From contig NZ_BMXW01000010.1 in the NCBI RefSeq assembly GCF_014651955.1, forward strand, positions 62,001 to 126,000: a stretch of 64,000 nt of DNA, read 5' to 3'. The stretch comes from Shewanella fodinae. GTDB taxonomy: Bacteria; Pseudomonadota; Gammaproteobacteria; Enterobacterales; Shewanellaceae. Below the pieces are notes generated by a model. That model searched no databases, was not told the origin of the DNA, and saw only the letters and a list, made by a program, of their open reading frames with translations. Each line of letters opens with the position of its first letter. Positions within the stretch are counted from its first letter, which is position 1. The position numbers were made by a program, and so were the translations under genes. Positions 27,107 to 35,894 of this stretch are shown piece by piece.

Positions 27107-27445
27107 ATGAGTGATTTACCAAATTGCCCGAGTTGTGATTCCAGCTATACCTATGAAGACGGCAGCACTCTGGTGTGCCCGGAGTGTGGTCATGAATGGA
27201 TTGTGGGAGAAGTGGTTGAGCAGGATGATGGGCTGGTAGTCAAGGATGCCAATGGCGCGTTGTTGACGGATGGCGATACCGTTACTGTGATTAAAGACTT
27301 AAAAGTGAAAGGTAGCTCATTGGTGGTTAAAGTGGGCACTAAGGTGAAAAATATCCGTTTAGTTGAAGGTGACCATAATATCGATTGTAAGATTGATGGC
27401 ATTGGCGCGATGCAACTTAAATCGGAGTTTGTCAAAAAAGCTTGA
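27107..27445 (+). CDS. PhnA/YjdM-type zinc-ribbon protein
   Basis: A 112-aa protein with an N-terminal zinc ribbon ([13 protein letters not shown]...VCPECGHEW) and the family C-terminal domain ([27 protein letters not shown], then [12 protein letters not shown]). Members are annotated as alkylphosphonate utilisation protein PhnA, although a role in phosphonate breakdown is doubtful for most. The start is ATG 27107, one codon after a TTG. Confidence 0.9.
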   Translation: MSDLPNCPSCDSSYTYEDGSTLVCPECGHEWIVGEVVEQDDGLVVKDANGALLTDGDTVTVIKDLKVKGSSLVVKVGTKVKNIRLVEGDHNIDCKIDGIGAMQLKSEFVKKA

Positions 27446-27639
27446 TGGCCTGTTTGGGTGGCGCAAGTTGTGATGCAGGCAAAAATGCTATTGCGGTGGA
27501 ACCGACCCGCACTGGCCTGCTGCAATTCACCTGAATTTGCGCGCGGGAGCGAGATGGCAACATGACAGGCGCTTGTGGTAATCCTTGCCCATCCATCTGG
27601 CTCCCGATACATCAGCCTCATTGCCGATAACGGTAAACG

Positions 27640-27834
27640 TTATTCAGACAGCAGTTCGTCTGTCAGTCGGCGGTTTTCATCCACCAGTTTTTTATGCTGG
27701 GTTCTTAGCTCGACATAGTCGGCGTTACCGGGCTCGGCTAAATGTTCTTCTTCCAGCATATGAATGCGATTGGCAATACTTCTGATCTGGGCACTATTGG
27801 CGTCAATTTTAAGTTGTATTTCCGCTGCGAGCAT
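27640..27834 (-). CDS. 64-aa coiled-coil protein of unknown function
   Basis: A small soluble helical protein (MLAAEIQLKIDANSAQIRSI...) with a heptad pattern over most of its length. The ATG at 27834 follows an excellent ribosome-binding site (AAAGGAGG), which supports it as a true gene. No family was recognised, and the ends are set by the stop at 27640. Confidence 0.65.
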   Translation of the reverse strand: MLAAEIQLKIDANSAQIRSIANRIHMLEEEHLAEPGNADYVELRTQHKKLVDENRRLTDELLSE

Positions 27835-28071
27835 AAATCCTCCTTTCAATCCTAACCGTCCAGTCTTCTAAGCATAGACGACTTTGCCTCAGGATTACGC
27901 TTGATTGATAAAGCGTTTTTGTTTCAGAGAGATATATTACATATCAGCGACGTTTTCTGCCGCTGAGACTACACTTAGAGAGTGTCAGCCACACTTGGAT
28001 AAAAGGTTATTCAGGTTATGTTGTGGGATTTTTAAATATGGCTGGTCAGAATGAATCGAAGAGGGAGTGCC

Positions 28072-28761
28072 GTGACACACCATGAAAATCACCGTTCCCA
28101 CCGTATTGGTTGGTTGCGGGCATCAGTGCTTGGGGCCAACGATGGCATTGTTTCAACTAGCAGTCTGATCATTGGCGTGGCTGCGGCCAATACCACCACA
28201 AGTGAAATTATGCTGGCGGGGTTAGCTGGACTAGTGGCCGGTGCCATGTCGATGGCAGCGGGGGAATATGTGTCGGTAAGCTCACAGTCGGATACCGAGA
28301 ATGCGGACCTAGCGCTTGAGCGACAATCATTGGCCGAAGATATTGAATCTGAGAAACAGGAACTGGCAAAGATCTATGAAAAGCGCGGTGTGACCCCTAA
28401 GTTGGCCTATCAGGTGGCGGAACAGTTAATGGAACATGATGCGCTGGGGGCTCATGCTCGGGATGAAATAGGCATTACCGAAGACAGCAAGGCGCAACCG
28501 ATCCAGGCGGCACTGTCATCGGCCGCCACTTTTACTGTCGGGGCTATGCTGCCCTTATTGGTTGCTTGGTTTGCGCCATTGACGCAACTCATTACTCTGG
28601 TGGCGCTCGCTTCGCTTGTGTTTTTAGCGCTGCTTGGCAGTATAGCCGCAGTGACTGGCGGCGCGCCGATCGGGCGGGCCTGTGCCCGAGTCACCTTTTG
28701 GGGGGCCATGGCAATGCTACTAACTGCTGTAGTAGGGCACTGGTTTGGGGTGACGGTATAA
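28072..28761 (+). CDS. VIT1/CCC1-family iron/manganese transporter
   Basis: A membrane protein of about 229 aa with the VIT1/CCC1 signature: LRASVLGANDGIVSTSSLIIGVAAA, the Gly/Ala/Met-rich GLVAGAMSMAAGEYVSVSSQSDTE, and a charged cytoplasmic stretch followed by three more helices. The family moves Fe2+ or Mn2+ out of the cytosol. GTG 28072 is well spaced from GGGAG; an ATG at 28051 is the alternative. It converges with the GGDEF gene. Confidence 0.88.
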   Translation: MTHHENHRSHRIGWLRASVLGANDGIVSTSSLIIGVAAANTTTSEIMLAGLAGLVAGAMSMAAGEYVSVSSQSDTENADLALERQSLAEDIESEKQELAKIYEKRGVTPKLAYQVAEQLMEHDALGAHARDEIGITEDSKAQPIQAALSSAATFTVGAMLPLLVAWFAPLTQLITLVALASLVFLALLGSIAAVTGGAPIGRACARVTFWGAMAMLLTAVVGHWFGVTV

Positions 28762-28794
28762 GGCATGGGTAACCCGCCGTCAATGTGGGCGTTT

Positions 28795-29751
28795 TTAGTT
28801 TGCCTGCACAAAGGCGACGCCATGTTTACCCTGTTTTTTAATCTGGTACATGGCTTGATCCGCTAAGTTGTAGAGTAAGTTGAACCCGGTGTAAGGTGTG
28901 GTGAACTGGCAGACCCCGATGCTGAAACCTATGTTGGCGACACCATTTTCTAAGGGGATGGCGTGTTTGCCCCATTCCAATAAGGTTTCGACGAAGGTAT
29001 TGAGGGTTTGCCGTGATGTTTGATGCGACAGTAATACAAATTCATCGCCCCCCATGCGTGCCACCAAGGTATGGTCTGGGGCAATCTCACTGAGTCTTCT
29101 GGCAACCTGAATTAGCAGTGCATCACCGGATCTGTGACCTAACTGATCATTTACCGCTTTAAAATCATCCAGATCGATAAAAATCAGTGCTGCATTTTGA
29201 GGGGCGTCTGCCTGATTCAGTGCATGGAATTCCTGCTCTAACTTGGCGCGATTGAGTACCCCTGTCAGTGGGTCGCTACTGGCAAGTTTTGCCAGCTCTA
29301 GTTCATAGCGTTTTTCCTGAGTGATGTCGATATGTGTGCCCATCATCCGCAACGGCTGCCCTTGCGAGTCAAACTCGACCACGCGTCCCCGGTCAGATAC
29401 CCAGCTATGACTGCCATTTTTATGCAGCATACGGTGAACTACTTGATAGGAGCTGGTTTTGCCAGATAGGTGATCTTCCAGCGCACCGACGACTTTCTGA
29501 TAATCATCTGGATGTAACTTGCTTTTCCAGATATCAACGGTTGCTTCCAGTTCCTGCGAGCTATAGCCCAGCATCTGGCCCCATTCCATATTGAAAATCG
29601 TCAGCTTGCCGGTTGGCACATGTTGTTCCCACAAGCACAATCCAGTGCCATCCAGAGCCGCATTTAGCTTCTCTTCAAGGCGTTTGTTTTCGCGTTGCAA
29701 GCGCCGATTTTCCTCTATCAGCTGCTCAAGCTTTCGTTGATGCTCGTTCAT
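28795..29751 (-). CDS. PAS-GGDEF diguanylate cyclase
   Basis: A 318-aa cytoplasmic protein. The N-terminal coiled coil (about 1-35, EENRRLQRENKRLEEK) is followed by a PAS/PAC region (about 35-150, ending MMGTHIDITQEKRYE) and a GGDEF domain (about 160-318). The domain has the catalytic RMGGDEFVLL motif and FIDLDDFKAVND. It should make c-di-GMP from two GTP in response to a PAS signal that is not known. Confidence 0.92.
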   Translation of the reverse strand: MNEHQRKLEQLIEENRRLQRENKRLEEKLNAALDGTGLCLWEQHVPTGKLTIFNMEWGQMLGYSSQELEATVDIWKSKLHPDDYQKVVGALEDHLSGKTSSYQVVHRMLHKNGSHSWVSDRGRVVEFDSQGQPLRMMGTHIDITQEKRYELELAKLASSDPLTGVLNRAKLEQEFHALNQADAPQNAALIFIDLDDFKAVNDQLGHRSGDALLIQVARRLSEIAPDHTLVARMGGDEFVLLSHQTSRQTLNTFVETLLEWGKHAIPLENGVANIGFSIGVCQFTTPYTGFNLLYNLADQAMYQIKKQGKHGVAFVQAN

Positions 29752-29826
29752 AAATCGGGCTTACGGATTGCTCTTGGATTGAACTGCCACAACTATACCT
29801 TAGCTGCTTACGCTAAGACAGGGGCG

Positions 29827-29858
29827 ATACCGCCCCAGCATGACTGTTGGGGCGGTTT
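29827..29858 (-). terminator. Hairpin downstream of the RsgA-type gene
   Basis: Perfect 9-bp arms ACCGCCCCA / TGGGGCGGT with a 10-nt loop sit 9 bp beyond the stop. There is no good T-run, so termination is uncertain. Confidence 0.4.
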
Positions 29859-29865
29859 GGTGACG

Positions 29866-30909
29866 TTAATAACCTTTTTTCAGTTTGCGCGAAACCGTGC
29901 TGACAGTTTTGACCATACGGCCAAACTGTCGATCCTGGGCATGCCGTTGCTGCAGTGACGCACTATTATGTGCTTGCTCGGCAAGCAGTTTCAGGTAGTT
30001 GCTCAGTCGCCTCGGTTCCAGTTCTCCGGTGGCTATGGCTTGCTGAATGGTGCAGCCGGGTTCGCTTTGATGCTGACAGTCGTTAAAACGGCACTGTTGC
30101 GCCAACTGTTCAATATCGGCGAATGTCTGTCTTACGCCAGTTTCACACTCGGTGAGCTGTAGCTCGCGCATCCCTGGCGTGTCGATAAGCACGGCACCAC
30201 TTGGCAGAAAGTGCATGGTTCTCGCTGTGGTGGTGTGACGTCCTTTACTGTCATCTTCACGGATGGTGGCAGTTTTCTGAATATCGTAACCTAGCAGGCT
30301 GTTGACCAGCGTGGATTTACCGACACCGGATGAACCCAACAACGACAGCGTTTGCCCGGCGCCGCAGTAAGCCAATAAACTCGAACAACTGTCTTTATCG
30401 AGTGCATTGACAGTTTCTACCTGCAAGAATGGGTCGAGTGCTTGTACTGCCTGACGTTTATCTTCAACATCCGCACATAAATCTTGCTTAGTTAGCACCA
30501 CTACAGGCGTAACTGTTGCTTCATGTGCCAGTGCTAGGTAGCGTTCAATTCTGCTCAGATTAAAATCTTGATTGAGCGAGCAAACAATGAATAAGGTATC
30601 GACATTCGCCGCAATGAGCTGCTCAGTGACTCTCGTGCCAGCAGCTTTGCGTTTGAACAGTGATTTGCGCTCCAACAGACGTACAAAATGTTGTTGCTCA
30701 TCCAGCAGTAACCAGTCGCCTAGCGTCATTTCTGGCAAAGCTGAATTGGCGTGGAGTGTCAACGTGCCTTGTATCGTGTGTAATAGATAGCCATTTCTGT
30801 GATGTCCACAGACTCTGGCAATGCTGGCGTGTTCCAGTTCTTCTAGGTGGAGCTGTTGTTGAAAAAAAGCTTGCCATCCCAGTCGGTTAATAGAAATTGC
30901 TGAACTCAT
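29866..30909 (-). CDS. rsgA: RsgA-type ribosome small-subunit GTPase (probable paralogue)
   Basis: A 347-aa circularly permuted GTPase. An N-terminal OB-fold is followed by G4 (VVLTKQDL) ahead of G1 (LLGSSGVGKSTLVNSL), G3 (IDTPGMRE) and a zinc knuckle (CRFNDCQHQSEPGC). RsgA matures the 30S subunit. The sequence differs from the canonical enteric RsgA and the gene is not next to orn or psd, so it may be the second copy seen in some gammaproteobacteria. The start is ATG 30909, 6 nt after AAGGA. Confidence 0.87.
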   Translation of the reverse strand: MSSAISINRLGWQAFFQQQLHLEELEHASIARVCGHHRNGYLLHTIQGTLTLHANSALPEMTLGDWLLLDEQQHFVRLLERKSLFKRKAAGTRVTEQLIAANVDTLFIVCSLNQDFNLSRIERYLALAHEATVTPVVVLTKQDLCADVEDKRQAVQALDPFLQVETVNALDKDSCSSLLAYCGAGQTLSLLGSSGVGKSTLVNSLLGYDIQKTATIREDDSKGRHTTTARTMHFLPSGAVLIDTPGMRELQLTECETGVRQTFADIEQLAQQCRFNDCQHQSEPGCTIQQAIATGELEPRRLSNYLKLLAEQAHNSASLQQRHAQDRQFGRMVKTVSTVSRKLKKGY

Positions 30910-30915
30910 ATGCAT

Positions 30916-31217
30916 TCCTTACGCGCATCATAATGATGAGCGCACATCAGCGAATGTTGAGGGAACTATAACTAGCAGTTGTTGAAAAACTGCAACAAGA
31001 TTGGTTGGTGTTCCCGGTCGAGAATACACCGGGCAAATGGGGCAAGCAGCAGGATAAAACTAAACGATATCTACTCAGACACCTTTGCCGGGTGGGTCAG
31101 TAATACAATCATCAAGATCTCCTTTCAGTGCCTAATTAACCGACCAAAGCATAGCAGAAGTAAGATACAGCGGGTATAGGCGCGATCACAATCTTTGCGA
31201 GCCACCCATTTCTGATG
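30916..31217. other. Intergenic region beside the RsgA-type gene
   Basis: No gene, RNA or clear repeat is seen. It contains the promoter side of the GTPase gene. Confidence 0.35.
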
Positions 31218-31316
31218 TTACTGCCCACTTGCTAGATGCCATAGCAATACAATAAATGCTGTTGCCAGCAACACACCATTCATCACCAAGATAGTTAGTG
31301 ATCTAGATTGGCGCAT
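31218..31316 (-). CDS. Possible 32-aa single-TM protein, overlapping the upstream small ORF
   Basis: MRQSRSLTILVMNGVLL... has one hydrophobic helix of about 18 residues and ends GQ. It overlaps the end of the 51-aa ORF by 22 bp in another frame. It may be the second member of a pair, or the C-terminal half of one two-TM protein broken by a frameshift, since the open frame extends upstream as TPYSGLQES. No strong ribosome-binding site is seen. Confidence 0.35.
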   Translation of the reverse strand: MRQSRSLTILVMNGVLLATAFIVLLWHLASGQ

Positions 31317-31450
31317 TGATTCTTGTAATCCCGAGTAGGGCGTCTAGTTAAAGCCATCAACAGTGTTCCTATCATCGTGGCAATTCCCATACAGATAAAG
31401 CCACTATTGGCTAATAGCTGCTGAAAAATATCCAGTGTTGTCAATGTCAT
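31295..31450 (-). CDS. Possible 51-aa single-TM protein downstream of trxC
   Basis: Starts MTLTTLDIFQQLLANSGF, with a hydrophobic helix (ICMGIATMIGTLLMAL) followed by a basic tail (TRRPTRDYKN), so it would insert with the C-terminus in the cytoplasm. It lies 60 bp after trxC on the same strand. There is no recognised family and the upstream ribosome-binding site is weak. It may be a frameshifted fragment together with the next ORF. Confidence 0.4.
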   Translation of the reverse strand: MTLTTLDIFQQLLANSGFICMGIATMIGTLLMALTRRPTRDYKNQCANLDH

Positions 31451-31510
31451 AAATAGCAAGTGGCTGCATGAACCTGTATTAGCTCTGTATACTCGCAGAC
31501 AGCAGACATC

Positions 31511-31951
31511 TTACAAATATTGCTGTAACCACTGTTTAAACTGCCCTTTGGGCAATGCGCCAGAGATGCGGGCGATTTCACGGCCATGATGGTATACCGC
31601 CAGTGTTGGAATGGAGCGGATCTGCAAGCGGCCAGCCGTCATCTGATTATCTTGCGTATCAAGTTTGACAAAGGTCGCTTGCGTCGCCATTTCAGCAGCA
31701 ACATCACTGAATACCGGCGCAAACTGACGGCATGGACCACACCAGGGGGCCCAGAAATCGACCACGACGGGCAGGTCGTTTTTGTCGATAAAGCGCTGGA
31801 AGTTTTGGTCAGTAGCCATTATCGGATGTGCGCTGATAAGTAGATTACGGCATTTGCCACACAGTGGCTGAGCGCTAAGTTTGTCGGCAGGAATACGGTT
31901 AATTACCCCACAATGTGGGCATACCAGTTGAACGGCGGTTGTTTGACTCAT
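31511..31951 (-). CDS. trxC: Thioredoxin 2
   Basis: A 146-aa thioredoxin with the N-terminal zinc-binding domain of TrxC (VCPHCGVINRIP then LCGKCRNLL) and the thioredoxin domain (VVDFWAPWCGPCRQFAPVF, active site WCGPC, and SIPTLAVYHHG). TrxC reduces cytoplasmic disulfides and is usually induced by oxidative stress. Confidence 0.95.
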   Translation of the reverse strand: MSQTTAVQLVCPHCGVINRIPADKLSAQPLCGKCRNLLISAHPIMATDQNFQRFIDKNDLPVVVDFWAPWCGPCRQFAPVFSDVAAEMATQATFVKLDTQDNQMTAGRLQIRSIPTLAVYHHGREIARISGALPKGQFKQWLQQYL

Positions 31952-32184
31952 GACAACTCCAAAACACGCTTGAAATAGATACTACGAAATATATGAGATT
32001 TTTTGCATGTATTTTCAAGGGTGCCAACAGCAGAATAGGTGATTATTTTTCGACAGAGTCGTTATTGATAACGGTAAAGGAAAAATTTGTACTGACTCTG
32101 TTTTAAAAAGAAAATTCTTTCTTACATTGAGTCAGTTGAGTGAAATTTTTATCATAAGGTCATTATCCACTTTGGAATAACACC

Positions 32185-32643
32185 ATGGAACTTGATAAAA
32201 CAGATAAAACGTTGCTGCAACTGCTACAACAGGATGCCACCTTGTCGTTGAATGCATTGGCAGAAGCGGTAAATCTGACCAGTACACCGTGCTGGAAACG
32301 CTTAAAACGCCTAGAAGATGCCGGGGTGATTAACAAGCGTGTCGTATTGTTAGATCCAGAAAAAGTCGGACTGGAACTGACCGCGTTTGTAATGGTGAAG
32401 ATCAACGATCATTCCCACGAATGGTATGTGCGTTTTGTCAACGCCGTCACCGAATTTCCTGAAGTGATGGAATTCTATCGTATGGCCGGTGAATATGATT
32501 ACATGATGAAGGTGCTGGTGACTGATATGAAAAGCTTTGACGAGTTTTATAAAAAACTCGTCAACTGTGTTGCGGGGATCTCGAAAGTGACATCAACGTT
32601 TGCCATGGAATCGCTGAAATACACCACAGCGCTATCGTTATAA
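32185..32643 (+). CDS. decR: Lrp/AsnC-family cysteine-responsive regulator DecR
   Basis: A 152-aa Lrp-type regulator. The N-terminal winged helix ([32 protein letters not shown]) and the RAM domain ([18 protein letters not shown], then [15 protein letters not shown]) are nearly those of E. coli DecR/YbaO (CyuR). That protein senses cysteine and activates the desulfidase operon cyuPA. Here the gene converges on a CyuA gene, with one base between the stops, which supports the same regulatory pair. Confidence 0.88.
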   Translation: MELDKTDKTLLQLLQQDATLSLNALAEAVNLTSTPCWKRLKRLEDAGVINKRVVLLDPEKVGLELTAFVMVKINDHSHEWYVRFVNAVTEFPEVMEFYRMAGEYDYMMKVLVTDMKSFDEFYKKLVNCVAGISKVTSTFAMESLKYTTALSL

Positions 32644-32644
32644 G

Positions 32645-33940
32645 TTACAACGCTTTTTGTACCATGATATCGAGGATCTGCTGGTCAGTATGGCTCATGG
32701 CACCGTTAGCCAATGCTGACAGATTACGAATGGAGCTATCAACATCATCGGCGACTATACCTTCCTGACCGGTGACGTGGATATTATCAATTGCCATTAA
32801 GCTGGACTTCACTGCGGAACCTGCGGAGGAGGATACTTTCATGGCACAGGCATTTTTAGCGCCATCGCAGATCACGCCCGCCACATCACCAATCATACTG
32901 CTGACGGCATAGCTGATCTGTTGATAATCGCCACCCAGTAGATAGGTGATCCCGGCAGCCGAACCCATAGCGGCAGTGGTCACGGCACATAATGCAGATA
33001 GTTTATGCTGGTGCTGCTTAATGTAAATTGCCAGTAGATGCGACAACATCAATGCCCGCAATAACTGTTCGTGGGACGATTGCAGATATTCAGCTGCCAC
33101 TACTACTGGCATCGTCGCAGCAATGCCTTGGTTGCCAGAGCCAGAATTGCTCATAGCGGGTAACATAGCGCCACCCATACGCGCATCTGACGCCGCAGCA
33201 GAACGGCTGATCACATCGGTGAGTAGACCACCACTGAGCAAGCCGCGGGCCACATGGCGTTGCAATGTCGCCCCTACTTGTAAACCGTAGTCGGCATTGA
33301 GTCCTTCCTGTGACAGTGCTTCATTGAGTTGTTTCGCCCGTTCAATAAATGCTAGTCGTTGTAGTGGCACTTCGGTAATGAATTGATAAATATCCTGCAC
33401 CGTTGTTTGTGATGGCAACTTGGGCATATTGCTGTCGGGCGCAGTGCTACTTGGCTGTTGTTGTCGGAAGGTGGTGATCCCGTTTTCTTCAATGGCTACC
33501 ACGTTGGTGTGGGTATCTGCGATAGTGACGCGAACCCAGCGCTGCTGGGCAAACAGCGTCACCTTGGCAAATAATGCGCGCGATGTATCTGCGACAGTTA
33601 TTTTAACTTTACCTTTTTCTATTAAGGTCTTAGCAGTATTTACTTTAGCATCGTTGAGCGTATGAAACACTTCCAGTCCGGCATCGGCATCGCCGCCGAT
33701 GGCGCCAGCGGCCGCCGCAATTGCCAGCCCTGTCATACCCGTGCCTGGCACTCGTACGCCCATGCCATTTTTCATCAGGTTGGGTGATACTTCGGCTTGA
33801 ATCGATTCTGGAGCCCCTTGCAATTTGCTGCGGGCAATGGCGGCGGCCAGCCCAACTGCAACCGGTTCTGTACAACCCAGCGCCGGGATGACTTCGGCCT
33901 TAACCGTATTGATAAACAGGTCCCATAAATCAGTATGCAT
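32645..33940 (-). CDS. cyuA: L-cysteine desulfidase CyuA (YhaM/UPF0597)
   Basis: A 431-aa iron-sulfur enzyme that breaks L-cysteine to pyruvate, sulfide and ammonia. Motifs are KAEVIPALGCTEPVAVGLAAA near the N-terminus, the Gly-rich GVRVPGTGMTGLAIAAAAGAIGGD, and the C-terminal GDVAGVICDGAKNACAMKVSSS with the cluster cysteines. The start ATG 33940 (MHTDLWDLF) fits the family. No cyuP transporter gene is adjacent. It is likely controlled by the facing decR. Confidence 0.9.
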   Translation of the reverse strand: MHTDLWDLFINTVKAEVIPALGCTEPVAVGLAAAIARSKLQGAPESIQAEVSPNLMKNGMGVRVPGTGMTGLAIAAAAGAIGGDADAGLEVFHTLNDAKVNTAKTLIEKGKVKITVADTSRALFAKVTLFAQQRWVRVTIADTHTNVVAIEENGITTFRQQQPSSTAPDSNMPKLPSQTTVQDIYQFITEVPLQRLAFIERAKQLNEALSQEGLNADYGLQVGATLQRHVARGLLSGGLLTDVISRSAAASDARMGGAMLPAMSNSGSGNQGIAATMPVVVAAEYLQSSHEQLLRALMLSHLLAIYIKQHQHKLSALCAVTTAAMGSAAGITYLLGGDYQQISYAVSSMIGDVAGVICDGAKNACAMKVSSSAGSAVKSSLMAIDNIHVTGQEGIVADDVDSSIRNLSALANGAMSHTDQQILDIMVQKAL

Positions 33941-34605
33941 TCTTACGGCTCTCGTTAAATTGGATGCCACCAAGATAGCGGGATTACTGGAGAATAGCCT
34001 TGCTATTTATGGGCCGTAAATGGTTATTTGGGGAAAATATTTCTTCATGTTGTATTATTAGTAAAATTTTATTCTTACATTTCCGTCTGTTCTGATGTGG
34101 ATTGCGTTTTCACTACGCTAAATTTCAAAAGTGTTAGCTGCCGCGGCATGACTGAGGAAATTTCCGGCAAAACCTTTACCTATATCAATTCTCCAGATGC
34201 GGTAACTGCGTAGACTGATGCTGCTTCTGTAGAAGCAATTTATGTGTCCGTGAGATTTAGTTCCTCTTTTGCACTGGCGCCTCTGTTCATCAATCTCGGA
34301 TGACAGAACGGGTATATCTGCCCCTTCCTTATTGGTGGCAGCATTCGTCAGCAACAGCAGAGCACGCCGGACCAACCCAATGGCAAACCAACGGTTAACC
34401 GATGGCTGGCGGGATATTGGTCTGATTGGTCGAGCGAACTGCACCTTATTTTGCTGCTTTCTGCACGGCTCCCCATCCCAGTTAATCCAATTTTGCCAAG
34501 TGTACGCCGCAAGCTTATCGGTATTGCGGTTCCCCAACTGACGGCGATGAGTTGCATTAAGTTAGGGGATTATTGGTGGCGCAAAAACAACAACTGGAGT
34601 GTGGC
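33941..34605. other. 665-bp region between cyuA and the reductase gene
   Basis: This is the divergent promoter region of cyuA and the double-cubane reductase. Several overlapping frames are open on both strands (for example 34118-34537 minus) but none has a family match, a ribosome-binding site or plausible composition. No repeats, RNAs or transposase traces were recognised. Confidence 0.4.
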
Positions 34606-35883
34606 ATGAGCGAAAATTATCGACAGATGTGGACTGAACTTGGCCTCGACCTCAAGGCCCATGATGCCTTGTTAGGCGTATTGTCTGAGGCGTATCAGAA
34701 TATCTTCATGGCGCAGGACAACCGTCCAGAAGCCATGAGTTACTTTGACTTTGTGATGAGCGAAGTCCATGGCCTGCGTATTAAAGAGCTACTGGATGAG
34801 AAAGCCGCAGGACGCAAGATCATCGGCTCTTACTGTGTATTTGTGCCAGAGGAAATTGCGCTAGCGGCCAACGCCACCTTGATTGGCCTGTGCACCGGTG
34901 CTGATTTTGCCACCGAAGAAGTGGAAAAATACTTACCACGCAATACCTGTGCCCTGATTAAATCTGCCTTTGGTTTTAAACTCGGGCGGGTGTGCCCATA
35001 CCTGGAAACTACTGACATGGTGGTGGGGGAGAACACCTGCGACGGCAAAAAGAAAGCCTACGAGTCCTTCAAAGATATTATTAATAATCTGTATGTGATG
35101 GATCTACCGCAGGTGAAGTCAGCTAACGGTAAAGCGTTACTTAAGGCTGAATATGTCAGGTTTAAAGAAGCCGCAGAACAACTGACAGGGGTGCAGGTGA
35201 CTGCCGAGTCATTGCAGGCCGCCATCAAGTTAGTGAACGCCAAACGGGCGGCAATGCAGCGCTTATATCAGCTGCGGGCAGCAGATCCTGCGCCCATATC
35301 AGGACTTGATGCCTTGTTGGCAAATCAGGTGTTTTTCTATGATAACCCAGAACGTTTCACTGCATCGGTGAACAAGATCTGTGATGAGCTGGAACAGCGT
35401 ATCAAAGATAATACGGGGGCTTTCCCTGCAAAAATGCCACGGATTTTGGTCTCTGGCTGTCCACAAGCTATGCCGAACTGGAAACTGCCCGCCATTATCG
35501 AAACTTCGGGGGCCGTCATTGTGGGCGAAGAGTCCTGTGTGGGAGAACGCGGTGTCCGTAATCTGGTGGATGAATCTGGCACTACCGTTGACGAAATGCT
35601 GGATGCTATTGTTGAGCGTTATTTCAAAGTGGACTGCGCCATCTTCACGCCCAACTGTGACCGTTTGCAGCATATTGAGCAGATGGCGAAGGCCTACAAC
35701 GCTGACGGCGTTATTCACTATGGTTTACAGTTCTGTACTCCGTATCTGATGGAGTCCATGCCAGTGCAAAAAGCCTTGGAACAGAAGAATATTCCCTGTT
35801 TGCGCATTGAAACGGACTACAGCATGGAAGATATGGGGCAACTTAAAACCCGCGTCGAAGCCTTTATTGAACAGCTGAAATAG
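34606..35883 (+). CDS. Double-cubane-cluster-type anaerobic reductase (YjiM / HgdB family)
   Basis: A 425-aa protein of the 2-hydroxyacyl-CoA dehydratase D-subunit superfamily. The Cys spread (GSYCVFVPEE, LIGLCTGADF, RNTCALIKSAFGF, GRVCPYLE, GENTCDGKKK, SGCPQAMPNW, GEESCVGERG, PNCDR, QFCTPY) is that of the double-cubane-cluster proteins, whose [Fe8S9]-type cofactor reduces small molecules at very low potential. E. coli YjiM is the familiar homologue. The ATG at 34606 follows CTGGAG; an upstream GTG (34573) is less likely. Its physiological substrate is not known. It is followed by its activase. Confidence 0.85.
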   Translation: MSENYRQMWTELGLDLKAHDALLGVLSEAYQNIFMAQDNRPEAMSYFDFVMSEVHGLRIKELLDEKAAGRKIIGSYCVFVPEEIALAANATLIGLCTGADFATEEVEKYLPRNTCALIKSAFGFKLGRVCPYLETTDMVVGENTCDGKKKAYESFKDIINNLYVMDLPQVKSANGKALLKAEYVRFKEAAEQLTGVQVTAESLQAAIKLVNAKRAAMQRLYQLRAADPAPISGLDALLANQVFFYDNPERFTASVNKICDELEQRIKDNTGAFPAKMPRILVSGCPQAMPNWKLPAIIETSGAVIVGEESCVGERGVRNLVDESGTTVDEMLDAIVERYFKVDCAIFTPNCDRLQHIEQMAKAYNADGVIHYGLQFCTPYLMESMPVQKALEQKNIPCLRIETDYSMEDMGQLKTRVEAFIEQLK

Positions 35884-35894
35884 TGGGAGGGTCT

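Noticed and set aside
27446..27639. Intergenic stretch after the PhnA-type gene checked for RNA genes
   Set aside because: No stable stem with flanking signals and no tRNA features were seen.
34118..34537. 139-aa open frame on the minus strand upstream of the double-cubane reductase gene
   Set aside because: There is no ribosome-binding site, no family motif, composition rich in Arg/Ser/Gln typical of antisense reading, and competing frames on the other strand.
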